Source of the DNA: an uncultured Collinsella sp.
GTDB lineage: Bacteria; Actinomycetota; Coriobacteriia; Coriobacteriales; Coriobacteriaceae
NCBI GenBank assembly: GCA_900544995.1
Contig: UQXC01000008.1
Coordinates: 1-49,418, forward strand
Length of the DNA stretch: 49,418 bases
Direction: 5' to 3'
Part shown: positions 6,982-16,207 of the stretch, in pieces
Numbering within the stretch: the stretch's first letter is position 1
Layout: each line of letters starts with the position of its first letter
Translations under genes and position numbers: made by a program
Notes under the pieces: model-generated
Told to the model about the DNA's origin: nothing
The model's database searches: none
Seen by the model: the letters and a program-made list of their open reading frames with translations, nothing else

Positions 6982-8805
6982 TTACGCAACCATCTGGAAG
7001 AATTCGGCAACGGGACCAAGCGCCAACGCCGGGAAGAAACTCAGGGCGCCAATCAGCAGAACGACGAATACCAGCAGGAACACGAACATGGCATTGGTGG
7101 TGGAAAGCGTGCCGGCGCTCTCGGCGACCTTGCCCTTCCCGGCCAGCGAGCCCGCGATGGCGAGCGTGCCCACAATCGGCAGGAACCGCGCGAACAGCAT
7201 CTCGATACCCAGCAGCACGTTGATCCACGGGATGTTGCAGTTCATGCCGGCGAATGAGGAGCCGTTGTTGCCGCCAGCCGAAGTAAGGGTGTACAGGACC
7301 TCGGAGAAGCCATGCGCCCCGCCGTTGTTGAGTTGGTCGACAAGACCGGGCACCATGCAGGCGATAGCGGAGCTCACCAGAATGGCGAACGGGGTGGCGA
7401 GACACAGAACCACCGCCCAGCGCATCTCGGTCGGCTCGATCTTCTTGCCCAGGAACTCGGGCGTGCGGCCGACCATAAGGCCGGCAATAAACACCGTGAG
7501 GATGGCGAAGCCGATCATGCCGTACAGGCCGCAGCCAACGCCGCCGAACACCACCTCGCCCAGCGCTATCTGGAGCATCTGGACAAACCCGTCGAGCGGG
7601 GTGTAGGAGTCGTGCATGGAGTTGACCGAGCCGTTGGAAGCAGCCGTCGTGAAAGCGGACCAGGTGGAAGAGGAGGCGATGCCAAGGCGGCTCTCCTTGC
7701 CCTCCATGTTGCCGCCCGCCTGGCCATCGGTCATCTCGATGTTGACCGCGCCGCCGTCTGCCAGCTGCGGCGTACCCATATGCTCGTTAACGGCGATGAT
7801 GCCGGTAAAGACCACGAGCAGGATAAGCATCGCCGCGAAGATGGCCTTGCCCTGCCTGGCATTCTTGACACCGATGCCGAAGGTGAAGCAGCAGGCGACC
7901 GGAATCAGCAGCAAGCTGGTCATCTCGATGATGTTGGTGAAGGCATTGGGGTTCTCATACGGATGCGCAGAGTTCGCGCCGAAGAAGCCGCCGCCGTTGG
8001 TGCCGGACTGTTTGATGGCAACCTGGCTGGCCGCAGGACCCTGGGGCAAAAACTGCTCGGTGACCACGCGCGCGCCCTCGACAACCTTGCCGTCGACCTT
8101 GACCGTGTCGCCCTCGATCTGGGCGCCATCGATGACGCTCCAGCCGCCGTCTGCATTAGGCTGGACAGCGACGGGCTCTACGAGCTCAGCCTTCTGAGCC
8201 GGCTGGAAGTTGGAGATGACGCCACCGGCAGCCAGGCAGATGCCGAACACGAGGTTCAGCGGGATGAGCACGTACAGGACGGTGCGGGTGAGGTCGACCC
8301 AAAACGAGCCGAGTCCCTGCTGCTTGACCTGACGGAAACCGCGGATGAGCGCGAACATGACCGCAATACCGGTGCCGGCGGACAAGAAGTTTTGCACGGT
8401 GAGACCCATGAACTGCACAAAGTAGGACAGGGTGGTCTCACCGGAATAGGATTGCCAGTTGGTGTTGGTTATGAAGGAAGCAGCCGTATTAAACGACAGG
8501 TCCCATGACACACCCGGCAGGTGCTGGGGATTGCCTGGCAAGAAAGACTGAAGTGCCTGGAGTGCCACAAGAGCCACGAGGCCGATCCCCGAAAAGACCA
8601 GCACGCTTGCCAGATAGCGCCTACACCCCATCTGCTCTGCCGCGTCGATGCGAAGCAGACGATAGACGCCACGCTCCACAGGAGCAATCACAGGCGACAG
8701 GAACGTATGCTCACCATCCATGATATGGGCCATGAACCGACCGAGCGGAACGGCCAGGACGACGAGCACGGCAAAGTACAAGATGTACTGAATCGCAGCG
8801 TCCAT
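6982..8805 (-). CDS. kdpA: K+-transporting ATPase subunit A (channel subunit)
   Basis: A 607-residue polytopic protein of the superfamily of K+ transporters. TNTNWQSYSGE is the first pore-loop selectivity filter, and GTNGGGFFGANSAHPYENP marks a later one. KdpA binds and conducts K+ in the KdpFABC complex. A soluble insert of roughly 80 residues around 185-265 (rich in Val, Gly and Asp) lies between membrane segments and is typical of actinobacterial KdpA. Its ATG lies 3 nt after the kdpF stop, with GAGGAG inside the end of kdpF, suggesting translational coupling. Confidence 0.97.
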   Translation of the reverse strand: MDAAIQYILYFAVLVVLAVPLGRFMAHIMDGEHTFLSPVIAPVERGVYRLLRIDAAEQMGCRRYLASVLVFSGIGLVALVALQALQSFLPGNPQHLPGVSWDLSFNTAASFITNTNWQSYSGETTLSYFVQFMGLTVQNFLSAGTGIAVMFALIRGFRQVKQQGLGSFWVDLTRTVLYVLIPLNLVFGICLAAGGVISNFQPAQKAELVEPVAVQPNADGGWSVIDGAQIEGDTVKVDGKVVEGARVVTEQFLPQGPAASQVAIKQSGTNGGGFFGANSAHPYENPNAFTNIIEMTSLLLIPVACCFTFGIGVKNARQGKAIFAAMLILLVVFTGIIAVNEHMGTPQLADGGAVNIEMTDGQAGGNMEGKESRLGIASSSTWSAFTTAASNGSVNSMHDSYTPLDGFVQMLQIALGEVVFGGVGCGLYGMIGFAILTVFIAGLMVGRTPEFLGKKIEPTEMRWAVVLCLATPFAILVSSAIACMVPGLVDQLNNGGAHGFSEVLYTLTSAGGNNGSSFAGMNCNIPWINVLLGIEMLFARFLPIVGTLAIAGSLAGKGKVAESAGTLSTTNAMFVFLLVFVVLLIGALSFFPALALGPVAEFFQMVA

Positions 8806-8808
8806 AGT

Positions 8809-8895
8809 TTACGAATCACTCCTCATCAGAATGTAGATGTAATAGATAAAGAGTCCAATGCAGACGACTCCGATGATGGGAATGAGGATGTCCAT
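8809..8895 (-). CDS. kdpF: KdpF, small stabilising subunit
   Basis: A 28-residue single-helix peptide, MDILIPIIGVVCIGLFIYYI followed by YILMRSDS, directly ahead of kdpA. Length, hydrophobicity and position match KdpF, which packs against KdpA and stabilises the Kdp complex. AAAGGGG lies 7 nt before the ATG. It is too short for most gene finders. It is the first gene of the operon, divergent from kdpD. Confidence 0.93.
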   Translation of the reverse strand: MDILIPIIGVVCIGLFIYYIYILMRSDS

Positions 8896-9139
8896 TTACC
8901 GCCCCTTTCACGCGCGGTCCGATGTCTCGGACGCCTGCTCTCGCAAGCGCCTGGGGACAGTAAACGCTTCTAGGGATTAAAGAGGCGTGAGGGCCGGGGC
9001 TCACGTCCTTAAGATGCCGTAAAGATGCAGGTAGAAAGCACTATTGCGGCTGCAGTGCGCCTATACTCGACCTCGCGAGCATACAGTGGCGTCCTCACCG
9101 CGTATGCACGCATGGACAACGCTTCAGAAAGGCTACGCT
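8896..9139. promoter_or_regulatory. Divergent kdpF / kdpD promoter region
   Basis: 244 nt between divergent kdp transcription units must hold both promoters. A pair of direct repeats, TAAGATGC and TAAAGATGC, at 9010-9029 is a candidate site for the OmpR-type regulator KdpE, which binds tandem half-sites. Only the direct repeat is seen; KdpE binding is inferred. Confidence 0.4.
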
Positions 9140-11875
9140 ATGCAGCGCGACGCATCGGACACTCGCGTCAATCCAGACCTCATCCTCAAGGCAATTGAGA
9201 AAGACGAGGTCGCCGATGACGCTCGAACCAGCCGGGGACACCTCAAGATTTTCTTTGGCTACGCTGCTGGCACAGGCAAAACCTATGCGATGCTTCAAGC
9301 CGCCCACGCCGCCAAGCGGCGAGGTGTCGACGTCGTCGCGGGATACATCGAGCCGCACGAACGTCCGGCAACTGCCCATCTTGCACAAGGGCTTGAGAAC
9401 GTGCCCTGTAAACTCATCGAGCACAACGGCATTGCGCTCAGCGAGTTCGATCTAGATGCGGCTATCGAACGCGCCCCTCAGCTCATCCTTGTCGACGAGC
9501 TCGCCCATACGAATGCGCCGGGGTCTCGCCACGACAAACGCTATCGAGACGTCGAGGAACTTCTACATGCGGGCATCGACGTCTATACGACCGTGAACGT
9601 TCAGCATATCGAGAGCCTAAACGACATGGTTGCATCCATCACCGGCATTGTCGTGAGCGAACGAATCCCCGACCGTATCTTCGATGATGCCGACCAGGTC
9701 GAGCTCGTCGACATAGAGCCCGAAGACCTACTTGAGCGCCTTCGCGCCGGCCTCGTCTACCGTCCCGCACAAGCCGACCGAGCGCAACAGCATTTTTTTA
9801 CCGTCGAGAACCTCACCGCACTCCGAGAAATCGCGCTGCGCCGCTGCGCCGATCGCACCGGCCACCTCACAGACGCCGCACGCGTGCTGGGAAACCGTGA
9901 CTACTACACCAGGGAGCGTATCTTAGTCTGTGTCTCCCCGGCGCCGACCAATCCCCGCATCGTCCGCGCCGCCGCACGCATGGCGAAAGCGTTTCGCAGC
10001 GAGCTCGTCGCCCTGTTCGTAGAGAGCCCGCGCACGCAAGCCATGAGCGATGATGAGCGCGCCAAGCTTGCAGCCAATATCGCCCTAGCCGAGCAGCTCG
10101 GAGCACATATGGAAACCGTCTATGGCGACGACGTCGCGTTTCAGATCTCCGAGTTCGCGCGCCTGTCGGGTATTTCGAAGATCGTCATGGGACGCACGGG
10201 CGAGCGCAGCAGCGTCCGTCAGGCCCTCTTCGGCCGCAAATCTCTCGTAGAACAGCTCATAACATTCGCCCCGAACCTCGACATTTACATCATTCCAGAC
10301 CAGTCGACTCCGCCCTCCCGGCCCAAAGGACGCCGCCGTGCGCTCGCCCTGCAGCCGCCCAGCAGCCGAGACGTGCTTCGCACGCTGGCCCTCTCTCTTG
10401 TCGCCACGGCGATCGGCACGGCTTTCCGCCATCTGGGATTTGCCGATTCCAGCATCATATCCCTCTATATCCTCACGGCCCTGCTGACCGCCGTCACCAC
10501 GACGGGGCGTATCTGCACGATCGTATCGAGCGTGCTCTCTGTAGTGCTTTACAACTTCTGCTTCGTCACGCCTCTGTTTTCGCTCGCCAGCTACGACCGA
10601 AGCTATCTGGTCACGTTCGGCATCATGTTCGCTACCGCTATGGTCGCCGGCGAGTTAACTGCGCGCATCGCCGACAACGCCCGCACCTCCGCCGAGAACG
10701 CATTCAAAACGCGTGTACTCCTCGAAACGAACCAGCTCTTGCAGCAAGCCCATAGCGCGGAGGAGTGCGCCCGCGTCGCCATGAACCAACTCATCAAACT
10801 GCTAAAACTCGACGTGGTCTTCTACACCGCCGAACACGGCACACTCGGCAAGACGCTCTATGAGTCCGCCGGCACCGAAAACCGATCCGCGTCGCTGCTC
10901 ACCGACTACGAGCGCGCCGTTGCAACCTGGACCTACACCAACAACAAGCGTGCGGGCGCAGGCACGCGGACCCTGCCTGAGGCGCGCTGTCTCTACCTCG
11001 CGGTTCGCACCGGCGACAAGGTATTCGGTGTCATCGGCATCGACCTGGAGGGGCGCGAGATCGAAGCCTTCGAGCATTCGATCGTCCTATCTATCGTAGG
11101 TGAATGCGCCTTGGCGCTCGAAAGCGACCGGGCGGCGCAAGAGCGCGAAGAGGCTGCGGTCTTGGCGAAAAACGAGCAGCTGCGCGCCAACCTTTTGCGC
11201 TCCATCGGCCACGATTTAAGGACACCCCTCACGGCTATATCCGGATCTGCGGCAATCCTTCGGAAGAGCGACGAGAAGCTCAGCCTCGAACAACGCTGCG
11301 ATCTTGCCGATGCCATCTACGACGACTCCCTCTGGCTTATCGATACCGTGGAGAACCTCCTCGCCATCACACGCGTCGAGGACGGCGCCATTCGCCTCAA
11401 CTTAACATCCGAGCTCATCGACGAGGTCATCGAGGCCGCCCTCAGCCATGTCGCCCAAGCATCGCATGGACGTGCCGTCACCATCGAGCACACTGACGAC
11501 ATCCTGCTGGTACGCATCGACGTCCATCTCATCATGCAGGTGCTTACGAATCTCATCATGAACGCCTTCAAATACACGCCCGAGGACTCGACTGTCACCA
11601 TCAGCGCACGTCGCGAGGGTGCGTTCGTCGTGGTGGACGTCGCAGACGATGGGCCGGGTGTGGCAGACTGCGACAAGCCTCATATCTTTGAGCGCTTCTT
11701 CACCTCAAGCAATACGCGGCCCGTGGATTCGCGTCGAAGCATCGGCCTTGGGCTGTCGCTCTGCCGCTCCATCGTGGAGGCGCATGGCGGCGTCATCGAG
11801 GTTCGCGACAACCACCCCCATGGGGCCGTCTTCCGTTTTACCCTGCCCGCCGAGGAGATCGAGATTCATGAATAA
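9140..11875 (+). CDS. kdpD: Sensor histidine kinase KdpD
   Basis: A 911-residue sensor with the full KdpD architecture. An N-terminal KdpD domain has a Walker A, GYAAGTGKT (about 40-48), and VDELAHTNAPGSRHDKRY. A USP domain follows (about 250-390). Then come four membrane helices of the DUF4118 type (about 410-510), a GAF-like region, and a HisKA/HATPase kinase core. The phospho-acceptor His in SIGHDLRTPL is near residue 691, with N-box NLIMNAFKYTP and G-box GLGLSLCRSIVEAHGG. It responds to low K+ and phosphorylates KdpE. The start at 9140 is chosen for GAAAGG 7 nt upstream and because MQRDASDTRVNPD begins the conserved region; longer frames begin in the promoter. Confidence 0.95.
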   Translation: MQRDASDTRVNPDLILKAIEKDEVADDARTSRGHLKIFFGYAAGTGKTYAMLQAAHAAKRRGVDVVAGYIEPHERPATAHLAQGLENVPCKLIEHNGIALSEFDLDAAIERAPQLILVDELAHTNAPGSRHDKRYRDVEELLHAGIDVYTTVNVQHIESLNDMVASITGIVVSERIPDRIFDDADQVELVDIEPEDLLERLRAGLVYRPAQADRAQQHFFTVENLTALREIALRRCADRTGHLTDAARVLGNRDYYTRERILVCVSPAPTNPRIVRAAARMAKAFRSELVALFVESPRTQAMSDDERAKLAANIALAEQLGAHMETVYGDDVAFQISEFARLSGISKIVMGRTGERSSVRQALFGRKSLVEQLITFAPNLDIYIIPDQSTPPSRPKGRRRALALQPPSSRDVLRTLALSLVATAIGTAFRHLGFADSSIISLYILTALLTAVTTTGRICTIVSSVLSVVLYNFCFVTPLFSLASYDRSYLVTFGIMFATAMVAGELTARIADNARTSAENAFKTRVLLETNQLLQQAHSAEECARVAMNQLIKLLKLDVVFYTAEHGTLGKTLYESAGTENRSASLLTDYERAVATWTYTNNKRAGAGTRTLPEARCLYLAVRTGDKVFGVIGIDLEGREIEAFEHSIVLSIVGECALALESDRAAQEREEAAVLAKNEQLRANLLRSIGHDLRTPLTAISGSAAILRKSDEKLSLEQRCDLADAIYDDSLWLIDTVENLLAITRVEDGAIRLNLTSELIDEVIEAALSHVAQASHGRAVTIEHTDDILLVRIDVHLIMQVLTNLIMNAFKYTPEDSTVTISARREGAFVVVDVADDGPGVADCDKPHIFERFFTSSNTRPVDSRRSIGLGLSLCRSIVEAHGGVIEVRDNHPHGAVFRFTLPAEEIEIHE

Positions 11876-12572
11876 TGCTGCTAAGCCACGCGTCCTCCTG
11901 GTCGAAGATGACCTGACCGTTCAAAACCTCGTTTCGACCGCGCTTGACCTCCACGGCTATGTCGTGAGCAAGGTTTGCGACGGCCAGGCCGCCATCATGG
12001 ATGCGGTGTCGCACGGCCCCAGCCTCATCATGCTCGACCTCGGCCTTCCCGACATTGACGGTATCGAGGTCATCACGAAGATCCGAAGCTGGTCGGCAGT
12101 CCCCATTATCGTCATTTCGGCGCGCGCCGAAGATTCCGACAAGATTGCAGCACTTGACGCAGGGGCAGACGACTACCTCACCAAGCCCTTTTCTGTGGAT
12201 GAGTTGCTCGCGCGCGTCCGTGCGAATTTGAGGCGCTCCTCGATGGCGTCGAGCGAGTCGACAGAAGCGAGCACGTTCGACAACGGTCCGCTGCATATCG
12301 ACTACGCCGCGGGATACGCGACGAAAGACGGACGCGAGCTCTCGCTCACCCCAACCGAGTACAAATTGCTCGTCCTTCTGGCGAAAAACGTCGACAAGGT
12401 GCTCACCCACACCTTCATCACCCGCGAGATATGGGGCACGAGCTGGGACAGCGATCTGGCGAGCCTGCGCGTGTTCATGCGCACCCTGCGCAAGAAGATC
12501 GAGGCAGACCCCTCTCACCCCAAGATGATTCAGACGCACATGGGTGTCGGGTACCGCATGCAGCGTCTCTAG
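11868..12572 (+). CDS. kdpE: Response regulator KdpE
   Basis: A 234-residue OmpR/PhoB-type regulator. The receiver domain (about 7-120) has the acidic pair VEDD, phospho-acceptor Asp57 in MLDLGLPD and Lys in LTKPF. The C-terminal winged helix (about 135-232) contains LTPTEYKLLVLLAKN and GVGYRM. When phosphorylated by KdpD it should activate kdpFABC. Its ATG overlaps the last 8 nt of kdpD, with GAGGAG 10 nt upstream, indicating coupled translation. A dispersed hairpin repeat follows the stop. Confidence 0.96.
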   Translation: MNNAAKPRVLLVEDDLTVQNLVSTALDLHGYVVSKVCDGQAAIMDAVSHGPSLIMLDLGLPDIDGIEVITKIRSWSAVPIIVISARAEDSDKIAALDAGADDYLTKPFSVDELLARVRANLRRSSMASSESTEASTFDNGPLHIDYAAGYATKDGRELSLTPTEYKLLVLLAKNVDKVLTHTFITREIWGTSWDSDLASLRVFMRTLRKKIEADPSHPKMIQTHMGVGYRMQRL

Positions 12573-12586
12573 CCCACCCCACAAAA

Positions 12587-12652
12587 AGTTGCGGTGGAAT
12601 ACGGAGTAGATAAGGCCTTTGACAGCCAAAACAGTCCGTATTTCACCGCAAC
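12587..12652. repeat. Dispersed hairpin repeat, copy 3
   Basis: Nearly identical to copy 2, including the loop motif TTTGACAGCCAAAACAG. Both are followed by TGATGGGTGGG, and here the flanks (CCCACCCCAC on the left, GGGTGGG on the right) extend the palindrome. It lies between the convergent kdpE and the GltD-like gene. On the minus strand the stem is followed by CTTTTTGTG, which would let it terminate the GltD-like transcript. Confidence 0.85.
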
Positions 12653-12669
12653 TGATGGGTGGGATGGAG

Positions 12670-13887
12670 TTAGAGGCCTAGGTAGGCGACCATACCTTCG
12701 ACGGCGAGCTTGGCGCCGGCCACGGCATGGACGACCGTGAGCGGGCCGTTGACCACGTCGCCGGCGGCAAAGACGCCAGGCACGGTGGTCATGCCGTGCT
12801 CATCGACCGACAGCAGGCCGCGATGGTCAGTCTCCAGACCACCCGTCGTAAGCACAAGCTTGTCCTTGGGCACCTGTGAGGCCGCGATGACCACTGTGTC
12901 GGCGGACGCATGGTCGAGCTCTTCCTCGTAGCCCACCACGCTGTCGTCCTCATCGAAGATAGCCGTCTCAAAGACCGGACCGTTATCGTCGATGGCGCAG
13001 ATCGCCTTGCCGCGCACAATCTCGGCACCGTCAAGCTCGGTCAACTCGACCTCGTCGTCGATAGCCGAGATATGGCGCGAACGGGCATACACAGTGACCT
13101 TGCGGGCACCCGAGCGAAGCGCCGTACGGGCTACATCCATGGCCACGTTGCCGGCGCCAATAACCGCCACGTTCTGCCCAATCGCCACACTCGTGGGATC
13201 GACCAGATAATCGATGCCAAACAGCACGTTGCCGCGCGACTCGCCGGGAATACCCAGCTTGCGGGCGCGCCAAGTACCGGTACCCACAAAGACCGCATCG
13301 TAGCCGTCGCGCAGCAGGTCGTCGATATGCAGCGCACCGCCGATGGTGGTCGAGGGACGGACGCGCACGCCAAGCGAGCACATCACGTAACGGTACTTTT
13401 GCACGAGCGCACGGGGCAGGCGGAACTCGGGGATACCGTACTCCAGCACACCACCGATCTCGGGGCGCTGCTCAAATACCGTGACGGCACAGCCCAGCTG
13501 GGCCATCTTAATGGCCACGGTGATACCGGCAGGACCGGAACCGACCACGGCGACCTGTTTACCGCACGACGGCGCGGGCTTCCACTCCTTACGGTCCAAA
13601 TACGCTGTCGAGATATAGTTCTCGATGCTCGAAAAATGCACGGGTGTGCCCTTGCGGCCCTGGATGCAAGCACCCTCGCACTGGCCCGAATGGTTGCACA
13701 CCATGGAGCAGACCGCGCTCATGGGATTGTTCTGGAACAGCAGCTCGCCCGCCTCTTCTAGACGACGCTGTTTGAACAGGTCGATGACCTGCGGAATAGG
13801 CGTCTGAACCGGGCAGCCCTTAATCTGGCAGAACGCCCTTTTACAACCTAGGCAACGATTCGCCTCTTCGACAATGTGGATAGCCAC
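12670..13887 (-). CDS. GltD-like NAD(P)-dependent flavoprotein
   Basis: A 405-residue protein related to the small subunit of glutamate synthase. The N-terminus has Cys clusters for Fe-S centres (C-x2-C-x4-C-x4-C at about 13-26 and CSMVCNHSGQCEGAC near 60-75). Then come an FAD motif, VVGSGPAGITVA, and an NAD(P) motif, VIGAGNVAMDVA. It is shorter than typical GltD (about 470 residues), and no gltB is present, so it is better seen as a stand-alone electron-transfer subunit of unknown partner. The start is GTG at 13887, with AAGGGGAG about 5 nt upstream. It is transcribed alone on the minus strand. A dihydropyrimidine-dehydrogenase-like or NfnB-like role is an alternative. Confidence 0.8.
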   Translation of the reverse strand: MAIHIVEEANRCLGCKRAFCQIKGCPVQTPIPQVIDLFKQRRLEEAGELLFQNNPMSAVCSMVCNHSGQCEGACIQGRKGTPVHFSSIENYISTAYLDRKEWKPAPSCGKQVAVVGSGPAGITVAIKMAQLGCAVTVFEQRPEIGGVLEYGIPEFRLPRALVQKYRYVMCSLGVRVRPSTTIGGALHIDDLLRDGYDAVFVGTGTWRARKLGIPGESRGNVLFGIDYLVDPTSVAIGQNVAVIGAGNVAMDVARTALRSGARKVTVYARSRHISAIDDEVELTELDGAEIVRGKAICAIDDNGPVFETAIFDEDDSVVGYEEELDHASADTVVIAASQVPKDKLVLTTGGLETDHRGLLSVDEHGMTTVPGVFAAGDVVNGPLTVVHAVAGAKLAVEGMVAYLGL

Positions 13888-13989
13888 GCAGCTCCCCTTT
13901 TTGATTCAATCCAATGGGGCGACGATAAAGATCCTTCACCGCTGCCCCAGTCAGGCAAACTTAATCGACCGCCACGGCAAAAGCCAATG

Positions 13990-14895
13990 CTATAACTCGC
14001 GATGCGATGCCCCGCAGCGAGCGGACATGCGCTCGAGTGTCGTCAGGCAGCCAGCCGCCGTCGCTGGCACGCTGTTCTCGACCACGCAGGGAATCCCAGG
14101 GCGGGCGGCAGCCGCCCAGGCCACCACGGGCTCAAAGTCATAGCAGCCTGTCTCGCCCACGCCGTGGCACACCAGGCGCGAGCCCGTGCCGTCGCACCAA
14201 CCAGCCTCGTCCTCGTTGTCGACGACTTCAAAATCCTTGGCATGCAGCACGCGGATCTTGCTGCCGCATAAGTAGAGCATACGCGCGGTGATTTCTTGTG
14301 CCTCGCCAACGACGCTGGGATGCAGCAGCGACACCGGGTCGTAGATCACGCCGAGCGCCGGGCTCGAAACGCGCTCCAGCACCTCACGGCAGCGATCTGG
14401 CGTGTTGACCGTCTCGTTCCAGCCGGGCTCAATCAGTATTTGCCCACCCACGGCCTCGGCGCACTCGCAGACGCGTGCGAGTCCGTCCATAAACGCATCG
14501 AGCGCCTCGTCGGTCATACGGTCGTCAGCAACGCGGTTCTGCGCATTGGGACGACCGGTCTCGGTACCAACCGGGCATCCGCCGAGCATCTGGGCAAAGT
14601 TGAGGCACGCCTCGTACTCGGCAAAGTTATCCATAAGCTGTTGTCGATCGGGCGTCGCCAGATTCTTATAGCAGCCGAGCACGGCGACCGAAACACCCGC
14701 CTCGTCGAGCACCGCACGCAAATGGTCGGCGAGCTCGCGGGTCAAACCGCTTCGATCGATTCCCATCGATGCGTAGAGCACCTTGCTCGGCAGCTGAATG
14801 CACGAAAAGCCCAGCTCTCGTGCCATGCGAATGCGTTCCTCGACGGTCCCTTGTGGAAGGTCGTGCAGACGCACACCCGGAGTGATGGCCCCCAC
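13990..14895 (-). CDS. Sugar-phosphate isomerase/epimerase-like TIM barrel
   Basis: A protein of about 301 residues of the xylose-isomerase-like AP-endonuclease fold. Motifs include GVIYDPVSLLHPS, RVLHAKDFEV and CVVENSVPATAAG, with acidic and His residues typical of metal binding (ILIEPGWNET, VIYDP, LHAKD). The substrate is unknown. It follows GH105 and shares its promoter, so a pectin-derived or rhamnogalacturonan-derived sugar is likely. The GTG at 14895 is chosen because AAGGGG lies about 10 nt upstream; the GH105 stop is at 14897, so the two genes abut. A GTG at 14904 or an ATG at 14943 would overlap GH105 and have poorer spacing. Confidence 0.7.
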   Translation of the reverse strand: MGAITPGVRLHDLPQGTVEERIRMARELGFSCIQLPSKVLYASMGIDRSGLTRELADHLRAVLDEAGVSVAVLGCYKNLATPDRQQLMDNFAEYEACLNFAQMLGGCPVGTETGRPNAQNRVADDRMTDEALDAFMDGLARVCECAEAVGGQILIEPGWNETVNTPDRCREVLERVSSPALGVIYDPVSLLHPSVVGEAQEITARMLYLCGSKIRVLHAKDFEVVDNEDEAGWCDGTGSRLVCHGVGETGCYDFEPVVAWAAAARPGIPCVVENSVPATAAGCLTTLERMSARCGASHREL

Positions 14896-14896
14896 G

Positions 14897-16135
14897 CTAT
14901 TCACGCCCCTTATGAGCGTTGATGCCCGGAGTGTAGCCGCCAAACGGGTCCTCGATGGAGCAGGCGCCCGAGGGGGCGAGCGGATCGCGCTTACCGGCCA
15001 GCTTGTCGTGATGCATGGTCTCGATATAGGCGAGCACCAGCGGCGCCACGCCCTTCGCGTCGTTTTTGACGACGGGCTCGCTCATGTAGTAGCCAAACGT
15101 GCCCTCGCGGTGCGCGGTGTTGCCAAGACCCGCCACCAGGCAGATGTTGTCGAGCGCCAGCTGTCCGTCGCGCTCGGACAGGCACGTGTCGCAGATGCCA
15201 TCAAACGCACGGCGGCCGTACTGGTAGTAGCGCTCGCCCAGCACGCCCAGGCGCACGCCCTTCATGATAGCGTTGGCAAAGATGGCGCTGCCCGACTCCT
15301 CCAGGTAGTTGGGGGCGATATTGGGCAGGTTGATGACCTGGTGCCACATGCCAGTCTTCTCGTCCTGATACGGCAGCATAGCGTCGATCAGGTCGTGGAA
15401 CATCTTGCGAATCTCGTCCTTCTCGGCCGACATCGAAGGCGGCATGAGCTCCCAGGTATCGATGAGCGCCATGGCAAACCAGCCCTCGGCGCGCAGCCAG
15501 AAGTTGGCCGAAAGGCCGGTGACCGGATCGCACCAGAACTGCTTGCGGCTCGCGTCGTAGGCGTGGTAGTACAGACCGTTGAGCGGGTTGCGCATCAGAT
15601 CGTGCACGACCTGAAACATATGGAAGCTATCCGAGCAGGCGCGACGGTTGTGGAAGCTCAGTTCGTACTGCATATAGAACGGCTGCGCCATATACATGCC
15701 GTCGAGCCAGATCTGGTTGGGATAGACTGCCTTGTGCCAAAACACGCCCTCTTTGGTGCGCGGCTGGGTCTCGAGCTGGCGGTAAATGGTGTCCATGGCG
15801 GCGCGGTATTTGGGCTTGCCCACCAAATCGTAGAGCTTATAGAGGGTCTTGCCCGCGTTGACGTTGTCGAGGTTGTACTCCTCGGGCTTGTAGTGCTTGA
15901 TGGTGCCGTCTTCCTGGACAAAAAAGTCGATGTAGTCGTCGGCAAAGGTCAGGTAGCGCTGCTCACCCGTGATCTCGTACAGCTCGATGAGCGCCTTGAT
16001 CATGCAGCCATCGATATAGTTCCAGGTGTTCTCCTTGCCTGCACGGAGCTTTTCGATGTTCCAGGCCGGCGCCTGCGGCGTAGAGGTCTCGATCAACTGC
16101 TCGATATAGCGGTCCAGAATCTGATTGCAGCCCAT
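14897..16135 (-). CDS. GH105 unsaturated rhamnogalacturonyl/galacturonyl hydrolase
   Basis: A 412-residue alpha6/alpha6-barrel glycoside hydrolase of family 105 (YteR/YesR). QIWLDGMYM places the catalytic Asp at residue 145, close to Asp143 of YteR, and WLRAEGWFAMALID and ESGSAIFANAIMKG are conserved barrel segments. It hydrates and releases the 4,5-unsaturated uronyl end of pectin oligomers, giving the substrate of DhuI. No signal peptide is visible, so it acts in the cytoplasm. GAGGGG lies 6 nt before the ATG. A promoter with paired operators lies directly upstream, so GH105 and the following isomerase form their own unit within the block. Confidence 0.92.
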   Translation of the reverse strand: MGCNQILDRYIEQLIETSTPQAPAWNIEKLRAGKENTWNYIDGCMIKALIELYEITGEQRYLTFADDYIDFFVQEDGTIKHYKPEEYNLDNVNAGKTLYKLYDLVGKPKYRAAMDTIYRQLETQPRTKEGVFWHKAVYPNQIWLDGMYMAQPFYMQYELSFHNRRACSDSFHMFQVVHDLMRNPLNGLYYHAYDASRKQFWCDPVTGLSANFWLRAEGWFAMALIDTWELMPPSMSAEKDEIRKMFHDLIDAMLPYQDEKTGMWHQVINLPNIAPNYLEESGSAIFANAIMKGVRLGVLGERYYQYGRRAFDGICDTCLSERDGQLALDNICLVAGLGNTAHREGTFGYYMSEPVVKNDAKGVAPLVLAYIETMHHDKLAGKRDPLAPSGACSIEDPFGGYTPGINAHKGRE

Positions 16136-16161
16136 TGCTGTCCCCTCTGACGTTATTGATG

Positions 16162-16175
16162 GGTGAACGTTAACC
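16162..16175. promoter_or_regulatory. Pectin operator, proximal to GH105
   Basis: GGTGAACGTTAACC differs from the canonical core at one half-site base. Its centre is 40 bp from the next operator at 16202-16215. Confidence 0.7.
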
Positions 16176-16176
16176 T

Positions 16177-16207
16177 AGTGTAACGCGAACGGGGATTATA
16201 GGGTGAA
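16177..16207 (-). promoter_or_regulatory. Candidate GH105 promoter
   Basis: Read on the minus strand, TTCACC (16207-16202, inside the distal operator) is followed after 19 nt by TACACT (16182-16177), next to the proximal operator. This copies the layout of the transporter and ebgA promoters. A perfect TATAAT at 16200-16195 is an alternative -10 but lacks a good -35. Confidence 0.45.
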
